A stretch of 32,047 nt of DNA from Halogranum amylolyticum (GCF_900110465.1 NZ_FODV01000032.1:1-32047), one strand, 5' to 3'. Positions 24,390 to 31,469 are shown, counted from the first letter of the stretch. The notes: generated by a model not told the origin, from the letters alone. A program made the numbers and translations.

Positions 24390-25679
24390 TTAGCCGTCGA
24401 TGAGGTCCGACGGGGTGATGACGTCCATATCCTTCTTTTTGATGTGGTTGAGGACGTTCTTGAAGTCGTCCGGCGACGTCTCGTAGTCCTTGCCCTCGCC
24501 GATGTCGTGCCACTGGATGACGACCAGCTGGTTGTACTCCTCGGCGATGTTCAGCACGCGGCGGGTTCCGCGGGGGTCTTTCCCCATCACGCGGGAGATG
24601 GCGTGCATGTTGCTCGGTTGCTGTGCGTTGTTCGGACAGCCCCCGAACATGTAGCTGGATTCGTGGAACTCCGAGATGAGGTCGAGCGTCGTCTTGCTAA
24701 CCCGGTTGTACGGGGCGACGAAGTGACGTGCTCCCTTCGGAAATCCTTTGAGATCGAGATAGTTGTACGACTTCTTGATGAGTTCGCGCTGTTTCTTCTC
24801 GGAGTAGGCAGGGAGCGGCTTCGGTACCTGTGGGTGGGACATCATGTCCCAGCCGGCGTCGCGCATCTCGCGCATCTGCCCCGTGGTCAGGTTGCCCTGG
24901 CTGTTGATCGCGTCCGGAATGATGGCGACACCACCGGCCCAGCCGCGCTCCTGCAGTTCCTTGAACGCGACCTCGTACTGGGAAGTGACGGCGTCGTCGA
25001 ACTGGAGCATCACCTTCCCCTTGTCGGGTTTCGGGATCTTCCGAAGGTCGTCGATACGGACGTCGATGGCGGTGCCCTCTTCGGACTGCACCATCAGTCG
25101 GAGCTCCTGGACGCCCTTGAGGACCGGGTCACCTTTCCGACCGGTGTAGCCGAGGTCGATCCGGACCCAGCCGTTCAGCTCCTTGGGGATGAACCGCTTG
25201 CTCGTGAGCATGTCGCTCCGTGCGGGGGCGATGATCTCGGCAGCGATCTTGCCACGGACGGGCTTGTCCAGCTTGACGGCCAGAGAGAGGTCGTGTTTCG
25301 AAAGGTCGAGACCGTCGGGGAACGACTTGAAGATCCCAGCGACCCGGCCCTTCTGATTGGTCATGTGGAGAGACTGGCTACCGGAGTACACCTCGTTGGT
25401 GTCGGTCTCGATGGTCCCCCCGACGTTGCCCCATCGGGAGTCCTCGAACTGCTCGAAGTCCTCGACGAGTTCACCGCGCGTGAACGCCTGGTTCTCGCCG
25501 TTGGAGGACTCGGAGGTCGTCTCGTTGCCCGAGGATGTTTCGGATTGAGTTGTCGTATTGGAGGTCGTCCCGTTGTCGGTCGGGGTCGAGCCGGTGCCTC
25601 CCGAGCACCCTGCGAGACCGGTTACGCCGACGGCTCCAAGCGTTGCCATTAGACTGCGGCGGGTCGATGGTCGCTTCAT
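24390..25679 (-). CDS. Tat-type lipoprotein, polysaccharide deacetylase-like domain, paralogue 2
   Basis: A 429-residue protein. The N-terminus has a twin-arginine-like TRRSLMATLGAVG and lipobox LAGC, then a Ser/Thr/Asn linker (about 27-65). A beta-rich domain (about 70-215) contains YSGSQSLHMTNQKGR and TAIDVRIDDLRK. The deacetylase-like domain begins GKVMLQFDDAVTS, then AGWDMMSHPQVPK and RHFVAPYNR, and ends with IQWHDIG (a late His typical of the fold) and MDVITPSDLI. As in the paralogue at 14870-16165, the second metal His is not where the NodB motif has it. Likely substrate is an extracellular glycan; unproven. It begins at the ATG at 25679, with ATTATAATG about 33 nt upstream. Confidence 0.87.
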   Translation of the reverse strand: MKRPSTRRSLMATLGAVGVTGLAGCSGGTGSTPTDNGTTSNTTTQSETSSGNETTSESSNGENQAFTRGELVEDFEQFEDSRWGNVGGTIETDTNEVYSGSQSLHMTNQKGRVAGIFKSFPDGLDLSKHDLSLAVKLDKPVRGKIAAEIIAPARSDMLTSKRFIPKELNGWVRIDLGYTGRKGDPVLKGVQELRLMVQSEEGTAIDVRIDDLRKIPKPDKGKVMLQFDDAVTSQYEVAFKELQERGWAGGVAIIPDAINSQGNLTTGQMREMRDAGWDMMSHPQVPKPLPAYSEKKQRELIKKSYNYLDLKGFPKGARHFVAPYNRVSKTTLDLISEFHESSYMFGGCPNNAQQPSNMHAISRVMGKDPRGTRRVLNIAEEYNQLVVIQWHDIGEGKDYETSPDDFKNVLNHIKKKDMDVITPSDLIDG

Positions 25680-25707
25680 CTTCCTTGCTCTCCCGTTCAG
25701 ACCGTTC

Positions 25708-25740
25708 CCCCATTATAATACAGCTACTAAGCCGCATTAA
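25708..25740 (-). promoter_or_regulatory. Promoter with element shared with paralogue 1
   Basis: Minus strand reads TTAATGCGGCTTAGTAGC, then TGTATTATAATGGGGG, the latter a TATA box about 30-40 nt before the ATG at 25679. The first part matches the promoter of the paralogue at 16196-16217. The remainder of the gap from 25741 to 26000 shows no gene. Confidence 0.55.
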
Positions 25741-26000
25741 CTGGAAAGTAAGCGCCTCTCGCCCGAATATCGGAGACGAGAGGTACGACTGCCGAGTCGA
25801 CGGTTTAGGAGGACAACGATTGAAACGATCGCCAAACGTAGGAGAATTCGTCACGTGAATTTAACTCATACGTCGGCGGCGTGGCTCTCGAATCCGGGGG
25901 AACCGACTCTCGTCCGCCCGGTGGACGGTCGACTCGTCGGAGACTCGTCGACGAGCGACCGTCGCGCAAAGAAACCAGGGTCGACCGCTAGTGCGTCGGT

Positions 26001-26372
26001 CTACTGCCGACTGATGTTCCAGCTCTTGCTCGCAGCGACGATGAGCAACACCGCGAAGAACGCGATGGCGAGCCACACGCCGATACCGGACGCGAGGAAC
26101 TCGACGACGGAACTGAGCAGGTCGACGCCGACGAGCTGTCCGAGCGCCAACAGCAGGAGTGCGACGCCGAACACTGCGACTGCCGTCCGGACGATCGTCT
26201 CCGTGAACCAACTCGCGATCTGCTCTCCCGTGTCGCGCTGTCGCGACTGGGGCTGCTGGTTCCGCCGTGGGTTCGTCTGTGCAGGCTGGTTCTGTCGGCC
26301 GTTCTGGGTCTGCTGATCAGATTGGGCAGCCTGACCACCGTTGGACGACTGCTCACCAGGGTTCTGACCCAT
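26001..26372 (-). CDS. Small membrane protein with Gln/Asn-rich N-terminus
   Basis: A 123-residue protein. Residues 1-55 are Gln/Asn/Pro-rich and hydrophilic (MGQNPGEQSSNGGQ, QTQNGRQNQPAQTNPRRNQQ). Two helices follow, about 62-85 (TAVAVFGVALLLLALGQLVG) and 95-117 (GIGVWLAIAFFAVLLIVAAS). The ATG at 26372 is used rather than the upstream 26399 because an AT-rich CATAACTTTGATA at about 26393-26405 gives normal promoter spacing. I recognise no family. The low-complexity head and two-helix tail suggest a small envelope protein; function unknown. Confidence 0.7.
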   Translation of the reverse strand: MGQNPGEQSSNGGQAAQSDQQTQNGRQNQPAQTNPRRNQQPQSRQRDTGEQIASWFTETIVRTAVAVFGVALLLLALGQLVGVDLLSSVVEFLASGIGVWLAIAFFAVLLIVAASKSWNISRQ

Positions 26373-26390
26373 ATTGCGCCGTTCGAGTCT

Positions 26391-26562
26391 GTGTATCAAA
26401 GTTATGTTCGACGTAAGCTTTCTGTCGAGACGACGAGGGACGTGACAGAACGGCAGAAGGATGCTATCGAGCGACAGTCAGACGCTATTGAGGCGCAGAA
26501 AAACGCCATCGAACGGCAGGCCGTCGACGAGAGAAGGGAACAGTCGAACTCGGCCAAGCCGA
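26391..26562 (+). pseudogene. Possible coiled-coil gene fragment (four heptad-encoding 21-bp repeats)
   Basis: The plus frame from the GTG at 26391 reads YQSYVRRKLSVETTRD and then four 7-residue units, ERQKDAI, ERQSDAI, EAQKNAI and ERQAVDE, encoded by 21-bp units at 26448-26531. This is a textbook heptad. Shortly afterwards the frame runs antisense through the neighbouring DUF1616 gene with no stop of its own, so it is more likely the surviving piece of a broken gene than a complete one. It could also be coincidental, but four in-phase heptads in a spacer are hard to explain by chance. Confidence 0.4.
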
Positions 26563-26564
26563 CG

Positions 26565-27566
26565 CTATCCGACGGAGATCCAGAGGTCGACTGTCCGGTA
26601 CGCGGTCTCCGCGCTCGCAGTCTCGGGTGCATCCCCCTTGTAGACGAAGAACCGAAGTGGGAGCGAATCTCCGGTCTGCTGTGGCGTGATCTCCCGCTCG
26701 ACGTACGCTGTCTCCCCGGAGGCGACCGTCTCCTCGGTTCGACTGAGCTCGTTTCCGTCGAGTGTGGCGACGATAGTGTACGTGATCTGTTCGTGTTCCT
26801 GGTTCCCGAGCGCGACGAAGAGTCGCTGTCCCTCGCCAGCGGTGAACTCCTGTGGCAGGTCTTCGGAGGTATACTCGCCGGTGTCTGTCTGCGTCACGAG
26901 ATACGCTTCGGTGAAGCCTGCCCCGTCGTCCGGGGGCGCGAGTGCGGCGTAGCCGACAGTACCGACGAGCGTCAACAGTCCGAAGACGAGAAGCAGATTG
27001 AGTGCGCGATGTGTGTTCGTCCGGGGCCTCAACGACCCACCGGACGCACCGGTGCTCCCGTCACCGGCCACGTACCGAGACCAGAGTGTAGCGATTCCTC
27101 CTACGAACGTGGAACGTCGGCGTCGCTCTGCCGGCAGTCTGAGACGGCGAACGAACCCGACCACGACGAATACGACGGTCACTCCTGTCACAGCGACCAT
27201 GATCGGCTGAAGACGGAGACCGTACGGCGTGTAGTTGACGACGAACGCCACAAGTGGGACGAGTCCGAGGCTGACAACCGACGCGAGGACGAACCGCTCA
27301 AGTCCGTCGATGCTGTCGAGTCGGAACTTCTCTCGCGTGGACGTCTCCATCGACTCCAAATCGGTGCAGCGGTCGGCCGATACCGGCCGTTCGGGGAACG
27401 TCGCTTCGAGGAGAGCGTAACCGGGGAAGAACAACACCAGCGGCGTGACGAGGAGTACTCGCAACACCGGCCGTTGGACTCCGAGTTCGAGGACGGCGGT
27501 AGCGGCGATAATGGACCAGAGTGCGACGACGAGGAGATCTCCCGTCGATCGATACCAGCGTGTCAC
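26565..27566 (-). CDS. DUF1616 domain-containing membrane protein
   Basis: A 333-residue protein. After WYRSTGDLLVVALWS there are two N-terminal helices (about 10-28 and 33-55, with LVTPLVLFFPGYALLEATFP, the motif I associate with DUF1616), two more near 95-115 and 125-148, and a further helix near 200-220. The last 110 residues form an extracellular beta-sandwich-like domain (EYTSEDLPQEFTAGEGQRLF, VALGNQEHEQITYTIVA). I chose the GTG at 27566 because GATAAAAA/TTTTTATC lies about 30 nt upstream; the longer 465-residue reading runs through the origin repeats and is not plausible. Function is unknown, though DUF1616 proteins often occur with surface glycan genes. Confidence 0.85.
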   Translation of the reverse strand: MTRWYRSTGDLLVVALWSIIAATAVLELGVQRPVLRVLLVTPLVLFFPGYALLEATFPERPVSADRCTDLESMETSTREKFRLDSIDGLERFVLASVVSLGLVPLVAFVVNYTPYGLRLQPIMVAVTGVTVVFVVVGFVRRLRLPAERRRRSTFVGGIATLWSRYVAGDGSTGASGGSLRPRTNTHRALNLLLVFGLLTLVGTVGYAALAPPDDGAGFTEAYLVTQTDTGEYTSEDLPQEFTAGEGQRLFVALGNQEHEQITYTIVATLDGNELSRTEETVASGETAYVEREITPQQTGDSLPLRFFVYKGDAPETASAETAYRTVDLWISVG

Positions 27567-27760
27567 GGTTCGGATCGTACGTACTTCAGGGAGCGATAAA
27601 AACGGCCCAGACTGTTCAGACCGAGACCTCACTAACCGACCGCCGTAGTAACCGCCTAAACGAACTGAACGAAGACCGGTACCGAGATTGGTGGTACGAC
27701 GAGACGAACGGAGTTCGTGGTATATTTTAGAGAATTTCGGGAGCGGTAGAGACCACACAC

Positions 27761-27781
27761 ACACCATGTTCGCGAATGTAA
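27761..27781 (-). repeat. Origin repeat A (inverted)
   Basis: Minus strand reads T followed by TACATTCGCGAACATGGTGT, identical to copies B and C. It is preceded on the plus strand by a CA run (27754-27763). It is the only copy in this orientation. Confidence 0.85.
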
Positions 27782-27987
27782 CGGTGTGAGAGAGGGGGAG
27801 GGGGTAGAAATCAAGGGGTTGAGATCGAGAGGGACGAACGCGGTGACGAGAGAAAGACGTGTAAGTTCCCGAAGAGACCCTCTCCGCAGGTGAGACGACA
27901 CAGAGGGCGAACGACCGGACCGCTCTTCGATGACTGGACGACAACCCCCGTTTCGACTCCACACGAAACGAAGAATCGTTTCTCTCG

Positions 27988-28040
27988 TGTTTTAACGAAG
28001 TTAACTTGATGGAATATTCTCGCCTGCAACTATTAAATCT
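27988..28040. other. AT-rich stretch, candidate duplex-unwinding element
   Basis: Contains TGTTTTAACGAAGTTAAC, GGAATATTC and CTATTAAATC in otherwise GC-rich DNA, placed between the inverted repeat A and the forward repeats B-H. Confidence 0.5.
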
Positions 28041-28160
28041 ACTGGTGACTGATCAGCGAGGAGGAGTGACAGATACAACCGACAACTGTCGTATCTCTAT
28101 CACTATCGTCTGGACTACGTTTCTATCGTCCGTAAGGAAGCAGTCTTCTACCGGCGCAGC

Positions 28161-28340
28161 TCTGTCGCCGTCGTTCGGACCCGTCTATAGTCGCTTGGAT
28201 CCGTCTGCAATCGCTTGGAATCATCAGAGATCGTTCGGGAGCGTCCGGGATCTCCTATCGTCATCCGGAATTTCCTATAGTCGTCCGGGGTCATGTATGG
28301 TCATCCAAGGTCATCTATGGTCGTCCGAAGTCGTCATCCG
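28161..28340. repeat. 180-bp array with a 10-bp period (about 18 units)
   Basis: Eighteen successive 10-mers fit the loose pattern TCRTCnnnGG/AA without any gap: for example TCGCTTGGAT (28191), TCGTTCGGGA (28231), TCATCCGGAA (28261), TCGTCCGGGG (28281), TCATCCAAGG (28301), TCATCTATGG (28311), TCGTCCGAAG (28321). Units of a CTATAG/CTATGG type tend to alternate with CCGGA/TTGGA types, giving a 20-bp super-period. No long open frame explains it. Confidence 0.85.
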
Positions 28341-28398
28341 AACTCTTTCTCGAGGTAGATCCCCGCTTTCAGTCGTTGCTACCCCACTCTTTGGGGAC

Positions 28399-28419
28399 TT
28401 ACATTCGCGAACATGGTGT
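28399..28419 (+). repeat. Origin repeat B
   Basis: T followed by TACATTCGCGAACATGGTGT; followed by a TG run to about 28429. Confidence 0.85.
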
Positions 28420-28491
28420 GTGTGTGTGTTCGATCAACGGCGTCAGCCACGACGGCCGCCGGAGCGTCGAAGTCCCTCACCTCAAAGTGTG

Positions 28492-28512
28492 TTACATTCG
28501 CGAACATGGTGT
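28492..28512 (+). repeat. Origin repeat C
   Basis: Identical to copies A and B over 21 bp. Confidence 0.85.
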
Positions 28513-28556
28513 CCTGATCGACGAGAGCTGCCCTGCCCCCACCCCGTGTGCACCGT

Positions 28557-28577
28557 TTACATTCGCGAGGGAGGTGT
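28557..28577 (+). repeat. Origin repeat D
   Basis: T followed by TACATTCGCGAGGGAGGTGT; core conserved, positions 13-16 variable. Confidence 0.85.
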
Positions 28578-28701
28578 GGGTGCGGTTCTGCGAACGGTCG
28601 TCTCGGTGAGCATCTCAACTCGACGGCTTTCTCTTCTCGTGCTCGATGACGTCGACGATTCGATCTCTCTGACCATCCGACTGTTCCTCCCGAGCCGAAC
28701 G

Positions 28702-28722
28702 ATACATTCGCGACGATAGTGT
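28702..28722 (+). repeat. Origin repeat E
   Basis: A followed by TACATTCGCGACGATAGTGT. Confidence 0.8.
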
Positions 28723-28749
28723 CTCTCACCACCGTGCTAACTCGTGTCG

Positions 28750-28770
28750 TTACATTCGCGAGGGTGGTGT
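28750..28770 (+). repeat. Origin repeat F
   Basis: T followed by TACATTCGCGAGGGTGGTGT, close to copy D. Confidence 0.85.
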
Positions 28771-28808
28771 GTCTGGGTTCCCGTCGAGGTGTGACGAGGC
28801 GTCAGTCG

Positions 28809-28829
28809 ATACATTCGCGACAGTAGTGT
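28809..28829 (+). repeat. Origin repeat G
   Basis: A followed by TACATTCGCGACAGTAGTGT, close to copy E. Confidence 0.8.
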
Positions 28830-28900
28830 CCGATGGTTCATCCACCACTACTCTCGACCTGTCTTGGAAACCTCTATCCTCTATCTTTCTACTGTGAGTT

Positions 28901-28918
28901 CGCGCGTGCGCACGCGCG
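28901..28918. repeat. 18-bp perfect palindrome of alternating purine/pyrimidine
   Basis: CGCGCGTGCGCACGCGCG is its own reverse complement; strict purine-pyrimidine alternation runs 28901-28920. It could extrude as a hairpin or adopt Z-form DNA. Confidence 0.9.
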
Positions 28919-28939
28919 TATCGAGAAAAATCTGGGCAC

Positions 28940-28981
28940 CTCCAGACGGGTATCTTCAGACGGGTACCTCTAGACCGTATA
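28940..28981. repeat. Three 14-bp tandem repeats
   Basis: CTCCAGACGGGTAT, CTTCAGACGGGTAC and CTCTAGACCGTATA follow each other without gap at 28940, 28954 and 28968. Confidence 0.85.
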
Positions 28982-29078
28982 CGACGAACACCACGCTCTT
29001 GTTCATTCGCGGCGTCGGTCTTCTGCCGTTGTTTCGGAATCTCCGATAGAGACCGCTCTACTCCGCATTTTAGAACAT

Positions 29079-29099
29079 ATACATTCGCGAACGGGGCGT
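29079..29099 (+). repeat. Origin repeat H, adjacent to the orc1/cdc6 promoter
   Basis: A followed by TACATTCGCGAACGGGGCGT. It ends about 12 bp before the TATA-like element of orc1/cdc6, so Orc binding here could repress its own gene. A weaker relative (GTTCATTCGCGGCG) lies near 29001. Confidence 0.8.
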
Positions 29100-29111
29100 C
29101 AGACTCCCAGT

Positions 29112-29120
29112 ACACTTATG
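29112..29120 (+). promoter_or_regulatory. TATA-like element of orc1/cdc6
   Basis: ACACTTATG lies about 31-39 nt before the ATG at 29151, next to origin repeat H. Confidence 0.5.
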
Positions 29121-29150
29121 GGGCTCATCACCGAAAGAGGGTAGTATTCG

Positions 29151-30395
29151 ATGACTGCCGGAGATTCCCCCGAGAAAGAGCGCGATTCGCTCTTCCGCTA
29201 CGAGGAACCCATCTTCGCCCGTGAGGAGCTCCTCGACATTCGTCACATCCCCGGCCCCGACCGGATCGTCGGTCGCGACACTCACATGCAGCGTGTCGCC
29301 AACGCGGTCAACCCCGCCATCTTCGGACGGCCACCGAAACATCTTCTCGTCTACGGCAAGACGGGGACCGGAAAATCCCTCGTCTCCCGTCACGTCACGC
29401 AACGACTCGCGACCGAAGCAGCCAAAGACGAGGTCATCGTCCGAACGGCGTTCGTCGACTGCGGCGAAGAGAACACCGAGACGTCGGCAGTGAAGACGAT
29501 CGCGGCTCAACTCAACGACCCCGACGAGACTGGCGTCACCGTTCCGGAACGAGGACTCTCAACGGGCGATTACTACAAACGACTCTGGCACATCCTCGAT
29601 ACGCGTTCAGACGTCGTCATCGTACTCCTTGACGAGATCGACATGCTCGAGGACGACGAGATCCTGCGAAAGCTCTCGCGAGCGGGAGAGAACGGTCGCA
29701 TCGAACGGTGTAGCGTGGGCGTCATCGGCATCAGCAACAAGATCGACTATCCGGACCAACTGACAGAACGCGTGAAGAGTAGCTTCCAACACGACGAGAT
29801 CGTGTTCAAACCGTACGCCGCAGATCAGTTGAGCGAGATCCTCAACAACCGGAAAGACGCCTTCCGTGAGGGCGTCCTCGGCAACGACGTGATTCCGCTC
29901 ACCTCCGCACTCGCTGCACAAGAACACGGCGACGCGCGGAAGGCGATCGACATCCTCCGCAACGCCGGTCGGATCGCGACCGAAGAGGAGACGCCGGAGG
30001 TAACCGTCAAACACGTTCGGAAGGCAAAGGAACGAACCGAAGCCGACCGGTTCAACGAGATCATCGCCGGGACACCCATACAGGGGAAGGCGATCCTGCT
30101 CGCACTTGCGCTCCTGACACTCATGACCGACGAGAGCGAGTTCTCGACGAAACGCGTCTACGATACGTACACGAAGATCGTCGACGAGATCGGGATGGAT
30201 CGCCTCTCCGAACGCCGGGTCAACGAGATCCTCCAAGAACAGGCGTTCCTCAACGTGATCAACTCGACACGAACCAGCCGCGGTCGTGGCCGGGGTGTCT
30301 ACAGTAAGCACCGTCTCCTCGAAGACGCCACCATCGTCAAGAAGGTTATCACGGCCGACGGACGATTCGAGAGCTACGAAGATATCGGAATCTGA
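29151..30395 (+). CDS. orc1/cdc6: Orc1/Cdc6 family replication initiator
   Basis: A 414-residue AAA+ protein. Walker A is GKTGTGKS (residues 69-76), Walker B VIVLLDEID (156-164), sensor 1 is the Asn in VIGISNKIDY (about 196), and the arginine-finger area is DQLTERVKSSF (about 202-212). The C-terminal third (about 330-400) is a winged helix: STKRVYDTYTKIVDEIG, LSERRVNEILQEQAFL, a basic wing TSRGRGRGVY. The family binds origin recognition boxes and loads MCM helicase. It sits directly after a cluster of eight repeats, as expected for an origin-encoded initiator. The N-terminus and length are normal for haloarchaeal Orc1/Cdc6. It is likely autoregulated through repeat H. Confidence 0.95.
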   Translation: MTAGDSPEKERDSLFRYEEPIFAREELLDIRHIPGPDRIVGRDTHMQRVANAVNPAIFGRPPKHLLVYGKTGTGKSLVSRHVTQRLATEAAKDEVIVRTAFVDCGEENTETSAVKTIAAQLNDPDETGVTVPERGLSTGDYYKRLWHILDTRSDVVIVLLDEIDMLEDDEILRKLSRAGENGRIERCSVGVIGISNKIDYPDQLTERVKSSFQHDEIVFKPYAADQLSEILNNRKDAFREGVLGNDVIPLTSALAAQEHGDARKAIDILRNAGRIATEEETPEVTVKHVRKAKERTEADRFNEIIAGTPIQGKAILLALALLTLMTDESEFSTKRVYDTYTKIVDEIGMDRLSERRVNEILQEQAFLNVINSTRTSRGRGRGVYSKHRLLEDATIVKKVITADGRFESYEDIGI

Positions 30396-30526
30396 CACGC
30401 TCTTCCGCTTTCGAATTTGTGGTGACTCTGTTCGACCTCGTGAGCGCCTCTACCGCCAGTGAAACAGTCTGAAACGGCTGGGACGGTCTGGTGTATTCTT
30501 GTATTCTACCCGTGAAGTCGCTGGTG

Positions 30527-30829
30527 ATGGCGATCGGGACTCAATCGCAGGGAGGGGACCAGGGTGTGAGCATCGCGGCAGACCGTGACTCGGTTCGTCG
30601 ACAGCGGATCGAGGCGGTACTCTCGGACGCACGCCACGGGCACGTGTCGTTCGACACGCTCGTAAACCGGGTGTACGAGCGTGAGTACACGGGTGAGACC
30701 GACCCCGTCTCACACCGCCGCCGTGTTGCGAACGCACTCTACTACGTCCACCTTCCGCGACTCTCCGAACTCGACGCCATCGATTACGACCCCATCGAAG
30801 GGCACGTCTCGGATTCGTCGGGACGTTAA
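30527..30829 (+). CDS. Small winged-helix-like protein (probably DUF7344)
   Basis: A 100-residue protein. RRQRIEAVLSDARHGHVSFDTLVNRVYE looks like helix-turn-helix helices and HRRRVANALYYVHLPRLSELDAIDYDPIEGHV is the pattern I associate with the haloarchaeal DUF7344 winged-helix family, where the HLP..L..I.YD block follows the recognition helix. These are probably transcription regulators. The ATG at 30527 is used rather than 30491 because TATTCTTGTATT at about 30493-30504 is the TATA-like element. It follows orc1/cdc6 in the same direction, about 130 nt later. Confidence 0.75.
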   Translation: MAIGTQSQGGDQGVSIAADRDSVRRQRIEAVLSDARHGHVSFDTLVNRVYEREYTGETDPVSHRRRVANALYYVHLPRLSELDAIDYDPIEGHVSDSSGR

Positions 30830-30965
30830 ACAAGTTCAGACGGCGCTCTGCTTCCGCAGCGTCTCTCCACCGACTTTCGTTCTCTGCCGATCCGCCCTCG
30901 TCGAGTGGGCGATCTCTCGTCTACGACGCCTGCCGACAGCTCGAACCCCGATACGATCTCGCCGG

Positions 30966-31349
30966 TCAGTGTTCTTTCCGGTACATCGCCAGCAACTCCT
31001 CCAGGACGAGGGCTGCTCTGCTCCCGGTGTCGATCTCCGCATCGATGAACTCGTAGCCGGCTTCGAACTCTCCTCGAAGACCGTACGTTCGGATCGACAC
31101 CACCGCCTGCAGGAAGTCGTCGTCGAACGCGTACTCGTCGCTGATGTCGGAGGGAAACTCTAAGTCGAGTTCCGTCTTCAGCTCCTCGTAGCTGAACGTC
31201 TTTTCGTCGTAATCCGGTGAAACCAGTTCAAGCATGTACTCCGCGGAGAAACGGTAGAACTCGGATTTGCTCTCGAACGTTCCGTCCTCGACCAGCGACT
31301 CGATCTCGTCGACTACCTGGTCCGGATAGCGGACGGTATCTTTCGCCAT
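30966..31349 (-). CDS. Ribbon-helix-helix-type protein with acidic C-terminal domain
   Basis: A 127-residue protein. The first 45 residues (MAKDTVRYPDQVVDEIESLV, then DGTFESKSEFYRFSAEYML) fit a ribbon-helix-helix fold of the CopG/CdrS kind: a short strand, then helix, Gly/Ser turn with SKSEF, second helix. The rest is acidic and helical (FEAGYEFIDAEIDTG, ALVLEELLAMYRKEH), perhaps an oligomerisation domain. Such proteins usually act as DNA-binding regulators. It is convergent with the winged-helix gene and close to both the origin and the rRNA operon, but no target is shown. Confidence 0.75.
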   Translation of the reverse strand: MAKDTVRYPDQVVDEIESLVEDGTFESKSEFYRFSAEYMLELVSPDYDEKTFSYEELKTELDLEFPSDISDEYAFDDDFLQAVVSIRTYGLRGEFEAGYEFIDAEIDTGSRAALVLEELLAMYRKEH

Positions 31350-31375
31350 GTTACTTGGCCCCTGCGTCGTGAACT

Positions 31376-31385
31376 ATTATAACGA
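31376..31385 (-). promoter_or_regulatory. TATA box of the ribbon-helix-helix gene
   Basis: Minus strand reads CGTTATAATA, about 27-36 nt before the ATG at 31349. Confidence 0.65.
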
Positions 31386-31447
31386 CTCGGGTGCTCCAAA
31401 CGGAGAACCGTCGTCTCTCCGGAGCCGAGCGGTGATCCACGAGACCT

Positions 31448-31469
31448 ATCACGCGCGTACGCACGTGAT
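31448..31469. repeat. Imperfect 22-bp palindrome
   Basis: ATCACGCGCGTACGCACG followed by TGAT is nearly self-complementary. Its centre resembles the palindrome at 28901-28918 (both contain CGCGCGT, one base, CGCACG). Confidence 0.6.

Larger units (their letters stand above)
27740..29110. other. Putative replication origin region next to orc1/cdc6
   Basis: About 1.4 kb without a supported gene, ending just before an Orc1/Cdc6 gene. It contains eight copies of a 21-bp repeat with an ACATTCGCGA core, one inverted at the left and seven forward at the right, around an AT-rich stretch (27988-28040). It also has a purine/G-rich run at about 27788-27806, a nested inverted repeat at 27961-27990, a 10-bp-period array, three 14-bp repeats and an alternating CG-type palindrome. 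Repeat boxes flanking an AT-rich element beside orc1/cdc6 is the standard archaeal origin layout; function is inferred. Confidence 0.75.

Noticed and set aside
27567..27962. N-terminal extension of the DUF1616 protein to 465 residues
   Set aside because: The extension reads through an origin repeat and a likely promoter and has no protein-like pattern; the GTG at 27566 has proper TATA spacing.
27761..29099. CRISPR array
   Set aside because: The repeated 21-bp units have irregular spacing from about 60 to over 600 bp, one is inverted, and they sit beside orc1/cdc6 without cas genes; origin boxes fit better.
30836..31163. Frames opposite and beside the ribbon-helix-helix gene
   Set aside because: Antisense shadows; the minus-strand gene has a TATA box, normal composition and a recognisable N-terminal fold pattern.
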